DNA from: Lentzea pudingi
GTDB taxonomy: Bacteria > Actinomycetota > Actinomycetes > Mycobacteriales > Pseudonocardiaceae
Direction: 5' to 3'
DNA length: 64,000 nt
Assembly (NCBI RefSeq): GCF_014646255.1
Contig: NZ_BMNC01000002.1
Span: forward strand, 310,001-374,000
The translations under genes and the position numbers were made by a program. The notes under the pieces are model-generated. The model was given only the letters and a program-made list of their open reading frames with translations, was not told where the DNA came from and did no database searches. Positions 47,826 through 58,978 of the stretch are shown here, piece by piece (the stretch's first letter is position 1; each line of letters starts with the position of its first letter).

Positions 47826-49306
47826 AGCGACGGACCTCCGAACGCGCCACGGGCGGCTTCGTAGGCGGCGGCCACCCGGTACATGCGGTGGTCCTGCAGC
47901 GCCGGGGCCATGATCTGCAGTCCGACCGGCATTCCGTCCTCATCGGACAGACCGCTCGGGACGCTCATGGCGGGGGTGCCCGCGAGGTTCGCGGGAATGG
48001 TGCAGAGGTCGGCCTTGTACATGGCCATCGGGTCGTTCGCGCGCTCGCCGATCTTGAACGCCGTGGTCGGCGTGGTCGGGGAGATGAGCACGTCGAAGTT
48101 CTCGAACGCCTTCGCGAAGTCCTGCGTGATGAGCGTGCGGACCTTCTGGGCCGAGCCGTAGTACGCGTCGTAGTAACCGGACGACAGCGCGTACGTGCCG
48201 ATCATGATGCGGCGCTTGACCTCCGGGCCGAAACCGGCCTCGCGGGTCAGCGACATGACCTCCTCGGTGCTGCGCGTGCCGTCGTCGCCGACGCGCAGGC
48301 CGTAGCGCATGGCGTCGAACCGGGCGAGGTTCGACGAGCACTCGCTCGGCGCGATGAGGTAGTACGCCGGGAGCGCGTAGTCGAAGCTCGGGCACGACAC
48401 GTCCGCGATCTCCGCGCCGAGCTCCTTGAGCTGCGACACGGCGGCCTCGAAGCTGCGCGCCACGCCCTGCTGGTAGCCCTCACCGCTGAACTGGGTGACG
48501 ACACCGATGCGCAGGCCGGACAGGTCGCCGTTCAGACCCTCGCGGGCGGCGGCGACGACCGGCGGCACGGGAGCGTTGATGGACGTGGAGTCCATGTGGT
48601 CGTAGCCCGCGATGACCTCGTGCAGCAGCGCGGCGTCGAGCACCGTGCGCGCGCACGGACCGGCCTGGTCCAGCGACGACGAGAACGCCACGAGGCCGTA
48701 GCGGGAAACGCCGCCGTAGGTGGGCTTCACGCCGACGGTGCCGGTGACGGCGCCGGGCTGGCGGATCGAGCCACCGGTGTCGGTGCCGATCGCGAGCGGC
48801 GCCTGCAGGGCGGCCAGGGCGGCGGACGAGCCACCGCCGGAGCCGCCGGGGATCCGGTCGAGGTCCCACGGGTTGTGCGTGGGGCCGTACGCCGAGTTCT
48901 CGGTCGACGAACCCATGGCGAACTCGTCCATGTTCGTCTTGCCGAGGATGACGACGCCGGCTTCCTTGAGCTTGCGCGTCACCGTGGCGTCGTAGGGCGG
49001 GATCCAGCCTTCGAGGATCTTCGAACCGACCGTGGTCGGCACGCACTCGGTCGCCATGACGTCCTTGAGCGCCAACGGCACACCGGCGAGCGGCGAGACC
49101 TGCTCACCCGCCTTGACGGCCTCGTCGACGCGGCGGGCCTGCGCGAGCGCGCCCTCGGTGTCGACGTGCAGGAAGGCGTGGACCTTCCCGTCGGTCTCGG
49201 TGATGCGGTCCAGGTGGGCCTGCGTGACCTCGACGGACGAGACCTCACCGCTGTGGATCTTCGCGGCGAGCTCCGCCGCGGTGGCGTGGATCAGGTCGTT
49301 GGTCAT
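47822..49306 (-). CDS. gatA: Asp-tRNA(Asn)/Glu-tRNA(Gln) amidotransferase subunit A
   Basis: GatA is the amidase-signature glutaminase that supplies ammonia to GatB. The product is 494 residues. The catalytic Lys lies in [11 protein letters not shown], the cis-Ser in [13 protein letters not shown] and the nucleophile region in [15 protein letters not shown]. The start ATG 49306 overlaps the gatC stop (ATGA). The C-terminal substrate pocket [26 protein letters not shown] is typical. Confidence 0.97.
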   Translation of the reverse strand: MTNDLIHATAAELAAKIHSGEVSSVEVTQAHLDRITETDGKVHAFLHVDTEGALAQARRVDEAVKAGEQVSPLAGVPLALKDVMATECVPTTVGSKILEGWIPPYDATVTRKLKEAGVVILGKTNMDEFAMGSSTENSAYGPTHNPWDLDRIPGGSGGGSSAALAALQAPLAIGTDTGGSIRQPGAVTGTVGVKPTYGGVSRYGLVAFSSSLDQAGPCARTVLDAALLHEVIAGYDHMDSTSINAPVPPVVAAAREGLNGDLSGLRIGVVTQFSGEGYQQGVARSFEAAVSQLKELGAEIADVSCPSFDYALPAYYLIAPSECSSNLARFDAMRYGLRVGDDGTRSTEEVMSLTREAGFGPEVKRRIMIGTYALSSGYYDAYYGSAQKVRTLITQDFAKAFENFDVLISPTTPTTAFKIGERANDPMAMYKADLCTIPANLAGTPAMSVPSGLSDEDGMPVGLQIMAPALQDHRMYRVAAAYEAARGAFGGPSL

Positions 49307-49602
49307 GCTTCCTCACCCAGGATGCGGGGCACGCGGAACCGGCCGTCCTCGGCCTCAGGAGCGCCGGAGAGCGCCTGCTGCTGACCGAGGCTCGGACGGA
49401 CCACGTCCTCGCGGAAGACGTTGGTCAGCGGAACGGCGTGCGACGTCGGCGGGATGTCGGCCGTGGCGATGTCGCCAACGGAAGCCACCGACTGGAGGAT
49501 CACGTCGAGCTGGCCTGCGAACAAGTCGAGCTCGTCCTCGGACACAGCCAGCCTGGCGAGCTTCGCCAGGTGCGCGACCTCGTCGCGGGAGATGCTGGGC
49601 AC
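49303..49602 (-). CDS. gatC: Asp-tRNA(Asn)/Glu-tRNA(Gln) amidotransferase subunit C
   Basis: The 99-residue GatC belt subunit stabilises GatA-GatB. It starts at GTG 49602 with [35 protein letters not shown] and ends [19 protein letters not shown], both typical. It is the first gene of the coupled series gatC-gatA-(65 aa)-gatB. A TTG three codons upstream is an alternative start. Confidence 0.95.
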   Translation of the reverse strand: MPSISRDEVAHLAKLARLAVSEDELDLFAGQLDVILQSVASVGDIATADIPPTSHAVPLTNVFREDVVRPSLGQQQALSGAPEAEDGRFRVPRILGEEA

Positions 49603-49833
49603 TCCTGTCAACCCCCGTAGGGTCGGGATTACGAATCGGGAACCCCGTGAGTCTATGGGCTGGTCAGGCGCGCCTTCGAACGGGTTACCGCCTCTATGGT
49701 TGACCGGCACGTCAACTTAACCGGTTCGCAACGCGGACAGCAGGTCATGCGTTGACGATGCGTCTGCGAGAATCACCGACCGGCAACGGCGCGAGACGCG
49801 GGGTCTCTCGCACGAGCTATGGAGGCGTTCACC

Positions 49834-50487
49834 TTGTCGTTCCTGATCCGGGTCCAGCTCCCGGACCGTCCCGGCACCCTCGGCGCGGTCGCAACGGCAT
49901 TGGGCGAGATCGGGGCGGACATACTCAGCGTGGACGTGGTGGAACGCGGTTCCGGCCTCGCCATCGACGACCTCGTGGTGGAACTCCCCTCCGGCCGCCT
50001 GCCGGACACGTTGATCACCGCCGCCGAGTCCATCGAGGGCGTCGAGGTCGACGCGGTCCGCCCGTACGCGGGCATCCTCGACACCCACCGCGAGCTGGAA
50101 CTGGTCGAGGAGATCGCCGAGGAACCCCGCAAGGGCCTGGAGATCTTCACCGAGGGCGTCCCGAAGATCATCCGCGCCGGCTGGGCCGTCGTCGTCGGCC
50201 CGGAGGGCACCGGCATCAACCGCCTGACCGCCTCCTCGGCCGCCCCGGAGACCCGCATGGCGGACGTGCCGTGGTTCCCGCTGGAGCGCGCGACCGTGCT
50301 CGACGGCGAGGAGGAGTGGGTGCCGGAGACCTGGCGCGAGCTGGGCACCGAACTCGCCGCGACGCCACTGGGCAAGCCGGACCGCGTCCTCGTCGTCGGC
50401 CGTCCCGGCGGCCCGATGTTCCGCGCGGCCGAGGTGGCCCGCCTGGCGCACCTGGCGGGCATCGTCGCGGTGGTGCTCCCCGACTAG
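49834..50487 (+). CDS. ACT-domain protein
   Basis: 217 residues with an N-terminal ACT domain (FLIRVQLPDRPGTLGAVATALGEIGADILSVDVVERGSGLAIDDLVVELP) and a C-terminal GNAT/ACT-like half ending FRAAEVARLAHLAGIVAVVLPD. It matches Rv3013 of M. tuberculosis in place (beside gatC) and pattern. The start chosen is TTG 49834 because GGAGG lies 8 nt upstream and this aligns with the mycobacterial start. An ATG at 49819 overlaps that ribosome site and has none of its own. The ligand is presumably an amino acid; unproven. Confidence 0.88.
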   Translation: MSFLIRVQLPDRPGTLGAVATALGEIGADILSVDVVERGSGLAIDDLVVELPSGRLPDTLITAAESIEGVEVDAVRPYAGILDTHRELELVEEIAEEPRKGLEIFTEGVPKIIRAGWAVVVGPEGTGINRLTASSAAPETRMADVPWFPLERATVLDGEEEWVPETWRELGTELAATPLGKPDRVLVVGRPGGPMFRAAEVARLAHLAGIVAVVLPD

Positions 50488-51167
50488 CTCGGGGCGCGCG
50501 TCCGCTGCCGTCTGCGGGCCAGCGCTATCAGTTCCGCGTTGTTCTTGGCCTGGCGGCCGTCCGGCATCCGGAGGGTGTCCCCCAGGCCCATGCGGACGTG
50601 GTGCTCGAGGAGCGCGGCGTAGTCGAGGACGGCCCAGGCGTCGGCGTCGCGGCCGTGCAGCAGGACCGGCAACCCCAGCGGTTCCACCTGGGCCAGCAGG
50701 CTTTCCGCCGTCTCGCGCGTCGCCGTGACGGTGATCCGGCTGACGCCCTCCGGCAGGTCGCCGAGGTCTCCCAGGGTCGTCACGACCAGCTCGACCCTGA
50801 CGTTGACCTGGTGCAACGCCCGGGCGAGGTCCCGCCAGCCGGGCTGGTCCACGTGCACGCTCGCGATGTCGGGCCGACCGGCCGCGAGCGGTCCCCAGCT
50901 GCCGATCAGCCTGGTGCGGCCGCCGGGCACGTCGGTGGACACGCTGATCTCGATGCCCGGCACCGCGGCGCGAACCGTCGCGATCGTCGTGGCCACCTCG
51001 GGCCCGACGAGCGTGGGCGCGCCGATGACGTCTCTCGGGTGGATGTGCACCGACGTGACGCCGAGCGCGGCGACGTCAGCCGCGTCCTCCGCGAGGCGTT
51101 CGGGGGACAACGGCAGGGCCGGGTGCTCCGCGGCTGTGCGGGAGCCGTTCAGACAGGCTTGCAGCAC
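50484..51167 (-). CDS. BKACE (3-keto-5-aminohexanoate cleavage) family protein
   Basis: 227 residues of the BKACE/DUF849 TIM-barrel family. Zn-binding VTSVHIHPRD is near residue 38, VSTDVPGG follows, and the C-terminal VRMGLGDTLRMPDGRQAKNNAELI matches the family ending. Members cleave beta-keto acids with acetyl-CoA. The protein is shorter than the usual 270-310 residues, and substrate residues cannot be assigned. It is convergent with the ACT-domain gene (4-bp overlap). Confidence 0.88.
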   Translation of the reverse strand: MLQACLNGSRTAAEHPALPLSPERLAEDAADVAALGVTSVHIHPRDVIGAPTLVGPEVATTIATVRAAVPGIEISVSTDVPGGRTRLIGSWGPLAAGRPDIASVHVDQPGWRDLARALHQVNVRVELVVTTLGDLGDLPEGVSRITVTATRETAESLLAQVEPLGLPVLLHGRDADAWAVLDYAALLEHHVRMGLGDTLRMPDGRQAKNNAELIALARRRQRTRAPS

Positions 51168-51227
51168 ACCTCATACGGTCCCACACAATCCTCCTCCCGG
51201 CGTTGCTCCAAGGGCTAGCGTGAAGTC

Positions 51228-51350
51228 ATGCGACTGGCTCTGGTGGTGGCTCAGGCGAACGGGATGGCGATCGGTGATCTGGCGCTCGGGGTGGGCGGGG
51301 TGCTCGCGGTGGCGGCGGTGATCGTGGTGGCGCTCAAGCGGAAGCGCTGA
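51228..51350 (+). CDS. 40-residue single-pass membrane peptide (possible)
   Basis: An ATG at 51228 opens 40 codons: MRLALVVAQANGMAIGDLAL, then a Gly/Val/Ala hydrophobic stretch of about 20 and the basic end ALKRKR. This is the topology of small single-span membrane peptides. An AGGG lies 14 nt upstream, farther than ideal. Third-position GC is high, as in neighbouring genes. No family is recognised and coding is uncertain. Confidence 0.35.
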   Translation: MRLALVVAQANGMAIGDLALGVGGVLAVAAVIVVALKRKR

Positions 51351-51425
51351 CTCGCCCTGCGGGATTCGCGGACTGACTCCAGAATCTGCCGTGATCGCCC
51401 CACTTCTGCTGGAGGTATGAAGATC

Positions 51426-51650
51426 ATGGCCATCACCGTGAACCTCGACTCGCTCCTCGACAAGGCGTATGAGGACAAGCCGCTCACCGAGATCCTGGAC
51501 GCCCCGGTCGACGCGCTGCAGGGCGTGAGCGCCGGTGACGCGGAGAAGCTGAAGGCCGCGTTCAACATCAAGACCGTGCGGGACCTGGGCACCAACAAGT
51601 ACTTCCGCGCGGCCGTGACGTTGCTCGACCTGGAGACGACGGCTCGTTAG
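51426..51650 (+). CDS. small helical protein, helix-hairpin-helix-like
   Basis: 74 residues from ATG 51426, 10 nt after a strong GGAGG (an upstream ATG at 51417 is too close to that site). The sequence AITVNLDSLLDKAYEDKPLTEILDAPVDALQGVSAGDAEKLKAAFNIKTVRDLGTNKYFRAAVTLL contains a helix-hairpin-helix-like pattern (ALQGVSAGDAEKLKAAFNIKTVRDL) as in Pol-beta/RuvA-type DNA-contact folds. It could bind DNA or be a stand-alone scaffold; the function is unknown. Confidence 0.7.
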   Translation: MAITVNLDSLLDKAYEDKPLTEILDAPVDALQGVSAGDAEKLKAAFNIKTVRDLGTNKYFRAAVTLLDLETTAR

Positions 51651-51900
51651 AGCACGATGCGGTGGTGGACGAACTGCGTCTTCTCCGCGACCGCCTCGAT
51701 CAGCGCGCGGCCGACGCCCTGGCCGCGCGCCTTGGGGGCCGGTGCGGACGCATAGGGCGTGGATGCTTTTGTCCTCTTGGAACGCTTCCCGCTTCTCGTC
51801 GCAGGTTTCCGCCGGCAGCGTGTGAAAGCTCGTGCCACCTGCCTCGGCCGGCGGGCTGGAGCGGGCCGACCGCGATCATGTTGATCCTTTCTGTGGTCAC
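51647..51900 (-). pseudogene. degraded GNAT acetyltransferase remnant
   Basis: The end of the frame (PKARGQGVGRALIEAVAEKTQFVHHRIVL) keeps the GNAT acetyl-CoA loop pattern R-G-x-G-V-G-x-A. Toward the 5' side homology-like text (VGPLQPAGRGRWHEL) continues only in a different frame, and there is no intact start. It overlaps the stop of the preceding plus-strand gene. This reads as a decayed acetyltransferase gene. Confidence 0.5.
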
Positions 51901-51908
51901 CCGGTTGG

Positions 51909-52334
51909 ATGACCCCCGTGTCGACGACCCTCACCACCGAGCTGCTGTTGCACCGCGCGGGTACCAAGTCGTACTGGCGCGGTCTGACCTACCGCGAGGC
52001 CGTGCTGTCCCTTCGGGTGCACAGCAGGCACGTGGCGGCGCGGGTGCGGGGCGGTGACGAGGACGCCTACGTGGTGGAGCTGTCGTGGTCGGGGACGCAT
52101 CTGGTGGGGGCGTGCAGCTGTCCGCACGGGTCCGAGGGGTTCTTCTGCAAGCACTGCGTGGCCGTCGGGCTGGTGCTGCTCGACCGGGGTGAGACGGTGC
52201 CGCCGCCGGACGCCGAGGACGTCGAGCTGAAGGACGTGCTGAGAGCGTTGCCCGCCGAGGTGTTGCGGGACCTGCTGTACGAGCAGGCCGCCGGTGATTC
52301 CAAGCTGCGGGCGCGGATCGTCTCAGCACTCTGA
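51909..52334 (+). CDS. SWIM zinc finger protein, short form
   Basis: 141 residues containing CSCPHGSEGFFCKHCVAVGLVLL, a SWIM finger (CxC-x8-CxH) at about residues 69-81. The upstream strand-rich part (SYWRGLTYREAVLSLRVHSRHVAARVRGGDEDAYVVELSW) is the usual N-terminal of SWIM proteins. Most actinobacterial members are 400 or more residues, so this looks C-terminally truncated after the helix DLLYEQAAGDSKLRARIV. DNA or protein binding is assumed. It starts near ATG 51909 without a clear ribosome site. Confidence 0.8.
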   Translation: MTPVSTTLTTELLLHRAGTKSYWRGLTYREAVLSLRVHSRHVAARVRGGDEDAYVVELSWSGTHLVGACSCPHGSEGFFCKHCVAVGLVLLDRGETVPPPDAEDVELKDVLRALPAEVLRDLLYEQAAGDSKLRARIVSAL

Positions 52335-52832
52335 CGGGCGCTGCGTCTCCGGCAGCAGAGCGCAGTGCTTGTAGTGGCCTAGTGCGACGTCGGCGAGCAC
52401 CCAGCCGTCGGCCGTGCGGGTGAAGGTGAGCAGGTGGGGCAGGCCGTAGCCGGTGTGCGAAGCCGAGCCCGGCTCGGCGAAGTACAGCTCGGCGTGCTCG
52501 TCGACGCGTGCCACGACGGTCCGGCCGGTCTGGTCGGCGTGGAACCGCACGGCGCGGGTCTCGACCACCGCCGCCCGGTAGTGGGTGCGGGCCGATGCCC
52601 TGGCCGCGGCGAGCTTCGCCTCGTGCACGGCCAGTTTCGGGGCCAGCGCCTCGGTGACCGGCACTCCGAAGCCCGGTGTCTGCGGGCCGGTGGTGACCTT
52701 GTGCGCCCTGTTCTGCAGGTAGTGCCGCGCGATGCCGAGGATCTCGTCCTGGTCGGCGCCGGCCAGCGCCACCGGGGTGGCCGAGGCGCCCAGCGGCGCC
52801 GCGGTCACGAGCAGGACAGCGGTTGCTCTCAC
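52323..52832 (-). CDS. secreted protein of unknown function
   Basis: 169 residues from GTG 52832 with a signal peptide (MRATAVLLVTAAPLGASATPVALA). The mature part has ILGIARHYLQNRAHKVT, a helical middle (LAVHEAKLAAARASARTHYRAAVVETRAVRF) and strands ending DGWVLADVALGHYKHCALLPE. The pattern recalls the NTF2-like domain that accompanies secreted amidase domains, without an amidase part. Its 3' end overlaps the SWIM gene by 12 nt. Confidence 0.7.
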   Translation of the reverse strand: MRATAVLLVTAAPLGASATPVALAGADQDEILGIARHYLQNRAHKVTTGPQTPGFGVPVTEALAPKLAVHEAKLAAARASARTHYRAAVVETRAVRFHADQTGRTVVARVDEHAELYFAEPGSASHTGYGLPHLLTFTRTADGWVLADVALGHYKHCALLPETQRPSEC

Positions 52833-52891
52833 GCGCGAACCCCCGTTCGCCGGCTGCTACCCGATGGACGTCCGGCCGCCGGTCCGGTTGC

Positions 52892-55544
<2,653 letters not shown>

Positions 55545-56198
55545 TCAGAGGTCCGAAACCCCGGCGAGTTCACGCACGAGGGAACGCAGCTCCAGCAGGC
55601 TGATCGTGCCCTGCGGCTCCAGTTCCGCGGTCTCCACGCGCCGCAGCCGCTCCCCCGCCAGCCGCTCGCCGAGAGTGACGTCGAGGGGCAGGAACGTCAT
55701 CGTCTGCCGGTGCTGGTCGCTCAGGTCCGCGAGCGCCGGGTGGTAGACCGCGACGTCCACGACGTCACCGTCCACCTGGGCCACGACGCGGTAGTCGCCG
55801 AGCCGCACCTTCACCTGACCGAGGTTGACGACCACCTCGGTCGGGTCCGGCACCGGCGGCACCGAGTCGTGGAACTCCCACACCATGTCCGACGGCGGCG
55901 CCGCGTCGATCCACGCGTCGGTGTACGGGCGCAGCCGCGGGTCCTCCTGGCCCGTGACCACCAGCGCGTACATGGCCAGGTGGCCCTGTTCGAGCGAGAA
56001 CCTCAGGTCCGGGTGCAACCCGCTCACCAGGGCCTGCAGCTCGTCCTCGACCCGGTGCGGTTCGCCGTCGCCGAGCGCCGCGCTGACCGCCGGTACCAGC
56101 TCGAACCACCGTTCCCAGAACAGCTGCGCCGCTTCCTCGGCGTTCGGCAGGTGGGTCGGGGCGACGTCTTCGGCCTTGCTGCGGCGGAACCACTTCAT
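55545..56198 (-). CDS. conserved hypothetical protein
   Basis: 217 residues from ATG 56198 (MKWFRRSKAEDVAPTHLPNAEEAAQLFWERWFELVPAVSAALGDG). A central helix-strand part reads HRVEDELQALVSGLHPDLRFSLEQGHLAMYALVVTGQEDPRLRPYTDAWIDAAPP; a strand-rich second half follows. It has no signal peptide or membrane segment. I do not recognise a named family; the compact mixed fold suggests a cytoplasmic protein. It lies directly upstream of ligA (3 nt) and downstream of the YdeI-like gene (4 nt), in one operon. Confidence 0.8.
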   Translation of the reverse strand: MKWFRRSKAEDVAPTHLPNAEEAAQLFWERWFELVPAVSAALGDGEPHRVEDELQALVSGLHPDLRFSLEQGHLAMYALVVTGQEDPRLRPYTDAWIDAAPPSDMVWEFHDSVPPVPDPTEVVVNLGQVKVRLGDYRVVAQVDGDVVDVAVYHPALADLSDQHRQTMTFLPLDVTLGERLAGERLRRVETAELEPQGTISLLELRSLVRELAGVSDL

Positions 56199-56202
56199 GA
56201 TC

Positions 56203-56760
56203 TCAAGAGTAGAGCTTTCGTCCCTCTGCCAGCATTTCAACGAACTGGGCGATGCGCTTCCGCCTCGTCTCCGGCCTCTTCGCGTCGTGGATGCGCAACA
56301 GCACGGCGTACCGGTTCTGACTGTTCAGCGTCTTGAAGAACTCGGCGGCCTTCGGGTTGGCCCGCAACGCCTCGGTCAGGTCGTCCGGCACCTCGATGGT
56401 CGCCGGGCCCGCGTAGGCCGCGTCCCAACGCCCGTCCGCCTTGGCCTTCTCGATCTCGGCGAGACCCGCCGGCAGCATCTTGCCCGCCGCGATCAGTTCC
56501 TCGACTTTGCCGCAGTTGCGCTTGGACCACTTGCTGCGCGGCCTTCGCGGCGTCCAGCGCTGCGAGTAATAGGTCTCGTCAACGGACCGTGTGAGCCCAT
56601 CGATCCACCCATGGCACAACGCAACATCCAGCGCCTCGGCGTAGGTGATGGTCTTGATCCCTGAGCCCTTCTTGGCGTACTTGAGCCACAGCTCGGTCTC
56701 GTTCGCGCCGTTCTCGTGCAACCACGCGTCGAACTGCGCGGGTTCCTCGAAGACGATCAA
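56203..56760 (-). CDS. YdeI/OmpD-associated family protein
   Basis: 185 residues with the family markers FDAWLHENGANETELWLKYAKKGSG, TYAEALDVALCHGWIDG, YYSQRWTPRRPRSKWSKRNCGKVEELIAAGKM and the C-terminal KTLNSQNRYAVLLRIHDAKRPETRRKRI. Members are linked to antimicrobial peptide resistance in enterobacteria; a role here is unknown. The start TTG 56760 overlaps the upstream stop (TTGA). Confidence 0.9.
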   Translation of the reverse strand: MIVFEEPAQFDAWLHENGANETELWLKYAKKGSGIKTITYAEALDVALCHGWIDGLTRSVDETYYSQRWTPRRPRSKWSKRNCGKVEELIAAGKMLPAGLAEIEKAKADGRWDAAYAGPATIEVPDDLTEALRANPKAAEFFKTLNSQNRYAVLLRIHDAKRPETRRKRIAQFVEMLAEGRKLYS

Positions 56761-57266
56761 CGCACCCTCCTCAGGCAGAGCGTCATCTCCTCATAGGGAA
56801 CACCGAGTTCGGCCTCTTCGGGGCAACTTCCGCTCGCCACCCCGACGACCTGCACGTTCACCCGCGGCGCCGCGCAGTCGAACTTGGACACGACGGACCG
56901 CTGCAGGTCGTCGGTGTCGAACTCGAAGCAGTCGCCCTCGGCCGCGTTGGGCAGCAGGCACAGCGCGGCGTTGTGCCTGGTGTCGCGCAACACCTTGTAG
57001 TCACCGCGCGGGCACTTGCCGCTCGTGTCGTCCAGGACGGTGCCGACCTTCAACGCGGCTCTCGCGCCCTTGCAGTCGACGACGGTCAGGCCCAGGTCGT
57101 TCTCGCCCGGCCCGTCGAACCTGACGCAACTGCCCTTCTCCGCCTTGGAGTAGTCGGTGAGGAACACCGGCATCGTCGACGCGGGTTCGTCTTCTTCACT
57201 GAACCCCCACCACACGGCAAGATAGGCAACCACGGCAAGTACGCACACCATCACGGTCTGTCTCAC
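56757..57266 (-). CDS. membrane-anchored protein with paired cysteines (LppU-like)
   Basis: About 169 residues from GTG 57266 (VRQTVMVCVLAVVAYLAVWWGF, one N-terminal membrane anchor); an in-frame GTG at 57326 would add 20 residues. The exported part carries spaced cysteines (KGSCVRF, VVDCKG, GKCPRGDYK, ALCLLPN, GDCFEF, KFDCAAP, GSCPEE, LCLRRV), which suggests disulfides. The repeated strand-Cys-strand pattern resembles the LppU/SCO3897 family of actinobacterial surface proteins. Function unknown. Divergent from the GNAT gene. Confidence 0.75.
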   Translation of the reverse strand: MRQTVMVCVLAVVAYLAVWWGFSEEDEPASTMPVFLTDYSKAEKGSCVRFDGPGENDLGLTVVDCKGARAALKVGTVLDDTSGKCPRGDYKVLRDTRHNAALCLLPNAAEGDCFEFDTDDLQRSVVSKFDCAAPRVNVQVVGVASGSCPEEAELGVPYEEMTLCLRRVR

Positions 57267-57337
57267 GACCACGCCGCGGAGTATGGCCGCAGAAACTGAC
57301 TGGCGCGCGGCGACGGGTTTGACCACAGTGCGGGGTC

Positions 57338-57817
57338 ATGCTGATCCGCCGGGAGACACCCGCAGACATCTCCTCCATCCGTGACGTGACCAACCTTGCC
57401 TTCAAGGACGGCCCGGAAGCTCCGCTGATCGACTGGCTGCGCGCCGACGAGGGCTGGATCCCGGAGTTGTCGCTGGTGGAGGACGGCGTGCTAGGCCACG
57501 TCGTCTGCACGCGCGGGTACGTCGGCGACGTGCCGGCCCTCGGACTCGGGCCGATCGCCGTGCACCCGTCGCACCAGCGGGCCGGTATCGGGTCGGCGTT
57601 GATGCACGCCGTGCTCGGCGCGGCGGAGGCTCGGGGCGAGCGCGGGGTCATCCTGCTGGGTGACCCCGGGTACTACGCGCGGTTCGGGTTCCGGCTCGCC
57701 TCGGAGTTCGGGATCACGCCGCCGGATCCCGCGTGGGCACCGCACTTCCAGGCCAGGCTGTTCGGGGACGTGCCCGCGGGTGCGTTCCGGTACGCGGAGC
57801 CGTTCAACCGGCTTTGA
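57338..57817 (+). CDS. GNAT family N-acetyltransferase
   Basis: 159 residues. MLIRRETPADISSIRDVTNLAF begins the fold; LGPIAVHPSHQRAGIGSALMHAVLGAAEARGERGVILLGDPGYYARFGF has the acetyl-CoA loop QRAGIG and the GDPGYYARFGF motif of YhbS-type acetyltransferases. The substrate is unknown. It overlaps the convergent secreted lysozyme-like gene by 14 nt. Confidence 0.93.
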   Translation: MLIRRETPADISSIRDVTNLAFKDGPEAPLIDWLRADEGWIPELSLVEDGVLGHVVCTRGYVGDVPALGLGPIAVHPSHQRAGIGSALMHAVLGAAEARGERGVILLGDPGYYARFGFRLASEFGITPPDPAWAPHFQARLFGDVPAGAFRYAEPFNRL

Positions 57818-58940
57818 GCACCTTGCCTTCGGCCGTGCGCGCGTAGACCGTGCCGTCTGGTTGCGCGGACACGGTGTCGATGAAGCGAGTCTCGGTGAGC
57901 GGCTCCCAGGTGGTGGTGAGGCGGTGCGGGCGGCCGTTGATCAGGGTGTGGAGGCTGACCGTTCCGTCTGGACGGAGCACGGCTTCCGGGGAGGCTTCGA
58001 GGCCTGTGGCGATCTCGCGCCAGGTGTTGGGGGCGCTTGCCATGAGTTTGGTGCCGGAGCGGACGTAGAGGGTTGTGGAGCCGTCCGGGTGGGTGATCGC
58101 GGACGGCTTGCCGGTGGCGAAGCCGGCGGGGGTCAGCGGAATCGATCCCGACTGGCGGGCCCCCTGGGGGGATCCGCCCCCCATCCCAATCATCCCAAGC
58201 GGGTCTGACAGTTTCGCGACACTACCGTCCGTCAAGATCGCGTACAGCTCGACCGTCCCATCAGGACGCGCCGCCGCCTCCGGGTCACCCGCCACGCCCG
58301 ACCCGACCATCCGCCAGGCGCCATCCGCGAGCACTCGAACCTCCCCACGAGCCGTCCGCGCGTACACGAACCGCCCCGCCACCGAAGGCCGTCCCACGAA
58401 GTCACCGGACGTGCTGAGCCGCGTCCCATCAGCCCACACATCCCCGTCCAGCACCACGTGCACGACCCCGCCGACCACCTCGGGACCGCCCTGCCAGGCC
58501 TGCCGCAGCATCGTCCCGGCCCTGGGCTCGGCCTGGTCGTACCGCTCCGGGCAGCACGACCGCTGCACCGCGTCGGCGAGCAGTCCTGCGGTCAGCTCCG
58601 GCCGGTCCACCCGCACCGCGTACTCGAAAAACCGCCGCGCCGCATAGGACACGTCCATGATCTGCTCGGGCGTCCCCCACCCCATCGACGGCCGCTGCTG
58701 GAACACGCCCAACGAGTCGCGGTCGCCGCATGGCAGGTTGTTCATGTGCGACTCGACCCAGCCAGCCTCGAAACCGGCGAGCATCACCTTGTCGCTCACG
58801 CGCAGAGAAAGACCAACGGCGTGCACGGCGCGGATGACGTCCGCGTCGTGCACGCCGGGAACTCGGCACTTCACGTCCAACGGCAACGCATGTGCCGTAC
58901 CGGACATGAGCAGAACGAAAACCAGCGCGAGCCTGAGCAC
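57804..58940 (-). CDS. secreted lysozyme-like protein with beta-propeller-type repeats
   Basis: 378 residues from GTG 58940, signal peptide MLRLALVFVLLMSGTAHA. Residues about 20-130 resemble an actinobacterial lysozyme-like/transglycosylase domain (VMLAGFEAGWVESHMNNLPCGDRDSLGVFQQRPSMGWGTPEQIMDVSYAARRFFEYAV) with a candidate catalytic Glu in GFEAGW or VESHM. The rest consists of repeats of the type SPEAVLRPDGTVSLHTLINGRPHRL / DPEAAARPDGTVELYAILTDGSVAKL, a tachylectin- or sialidase-like propeller that could bind glycans. It is 38 nt downstream of the GH9 gene on the same strand, so probably co-transcribed. Confidence 0.82.
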   Translation of the reverse strand: MLRLALVFVLLMSGTAHALPLDVKCRVPGVHDADVIRAVHAVGLSLRVSDKVMLAGFEAGWVESHMNNLPCGDRDSLGVFQQRPSMGWGTPEQIMDVSYAARRFFEYAVRVDRPELTAGLLADAVQRSCCPERYDQAEPRAGTMLRQAWQGGPEVVGGVVHVVLDGDVWADGTRLSTSGDFVGRPSVAGRFVYARTARGEVRVLADGAWRMVGSGVAGDPEAAARPDGTVELYAILTDGSVAKLSDPLGMIGMGGGSPQGARQSGSIPLTPAGFATGKPSAITHPDGSTTLYVRSGTKLMASAPNTWREIATGLEASPEAVLRPDGTVSLHTLINGRPHRLTTTWEPLTETRFIDTVSAQPDGTVYARTAEGKVLKAG

Positions 58941-58978
58941 AAGTCCGAATTGGACACCTGGGCTCGCGCCGGCGCCAC

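Noticed and set aside
50484..51167. Reading the BKACE gene as a truncated pseudogene
   Set aside because: It is short, but the Zn motif HIHPRD and the C-terminal NNAELI region are both intact and in one frame.
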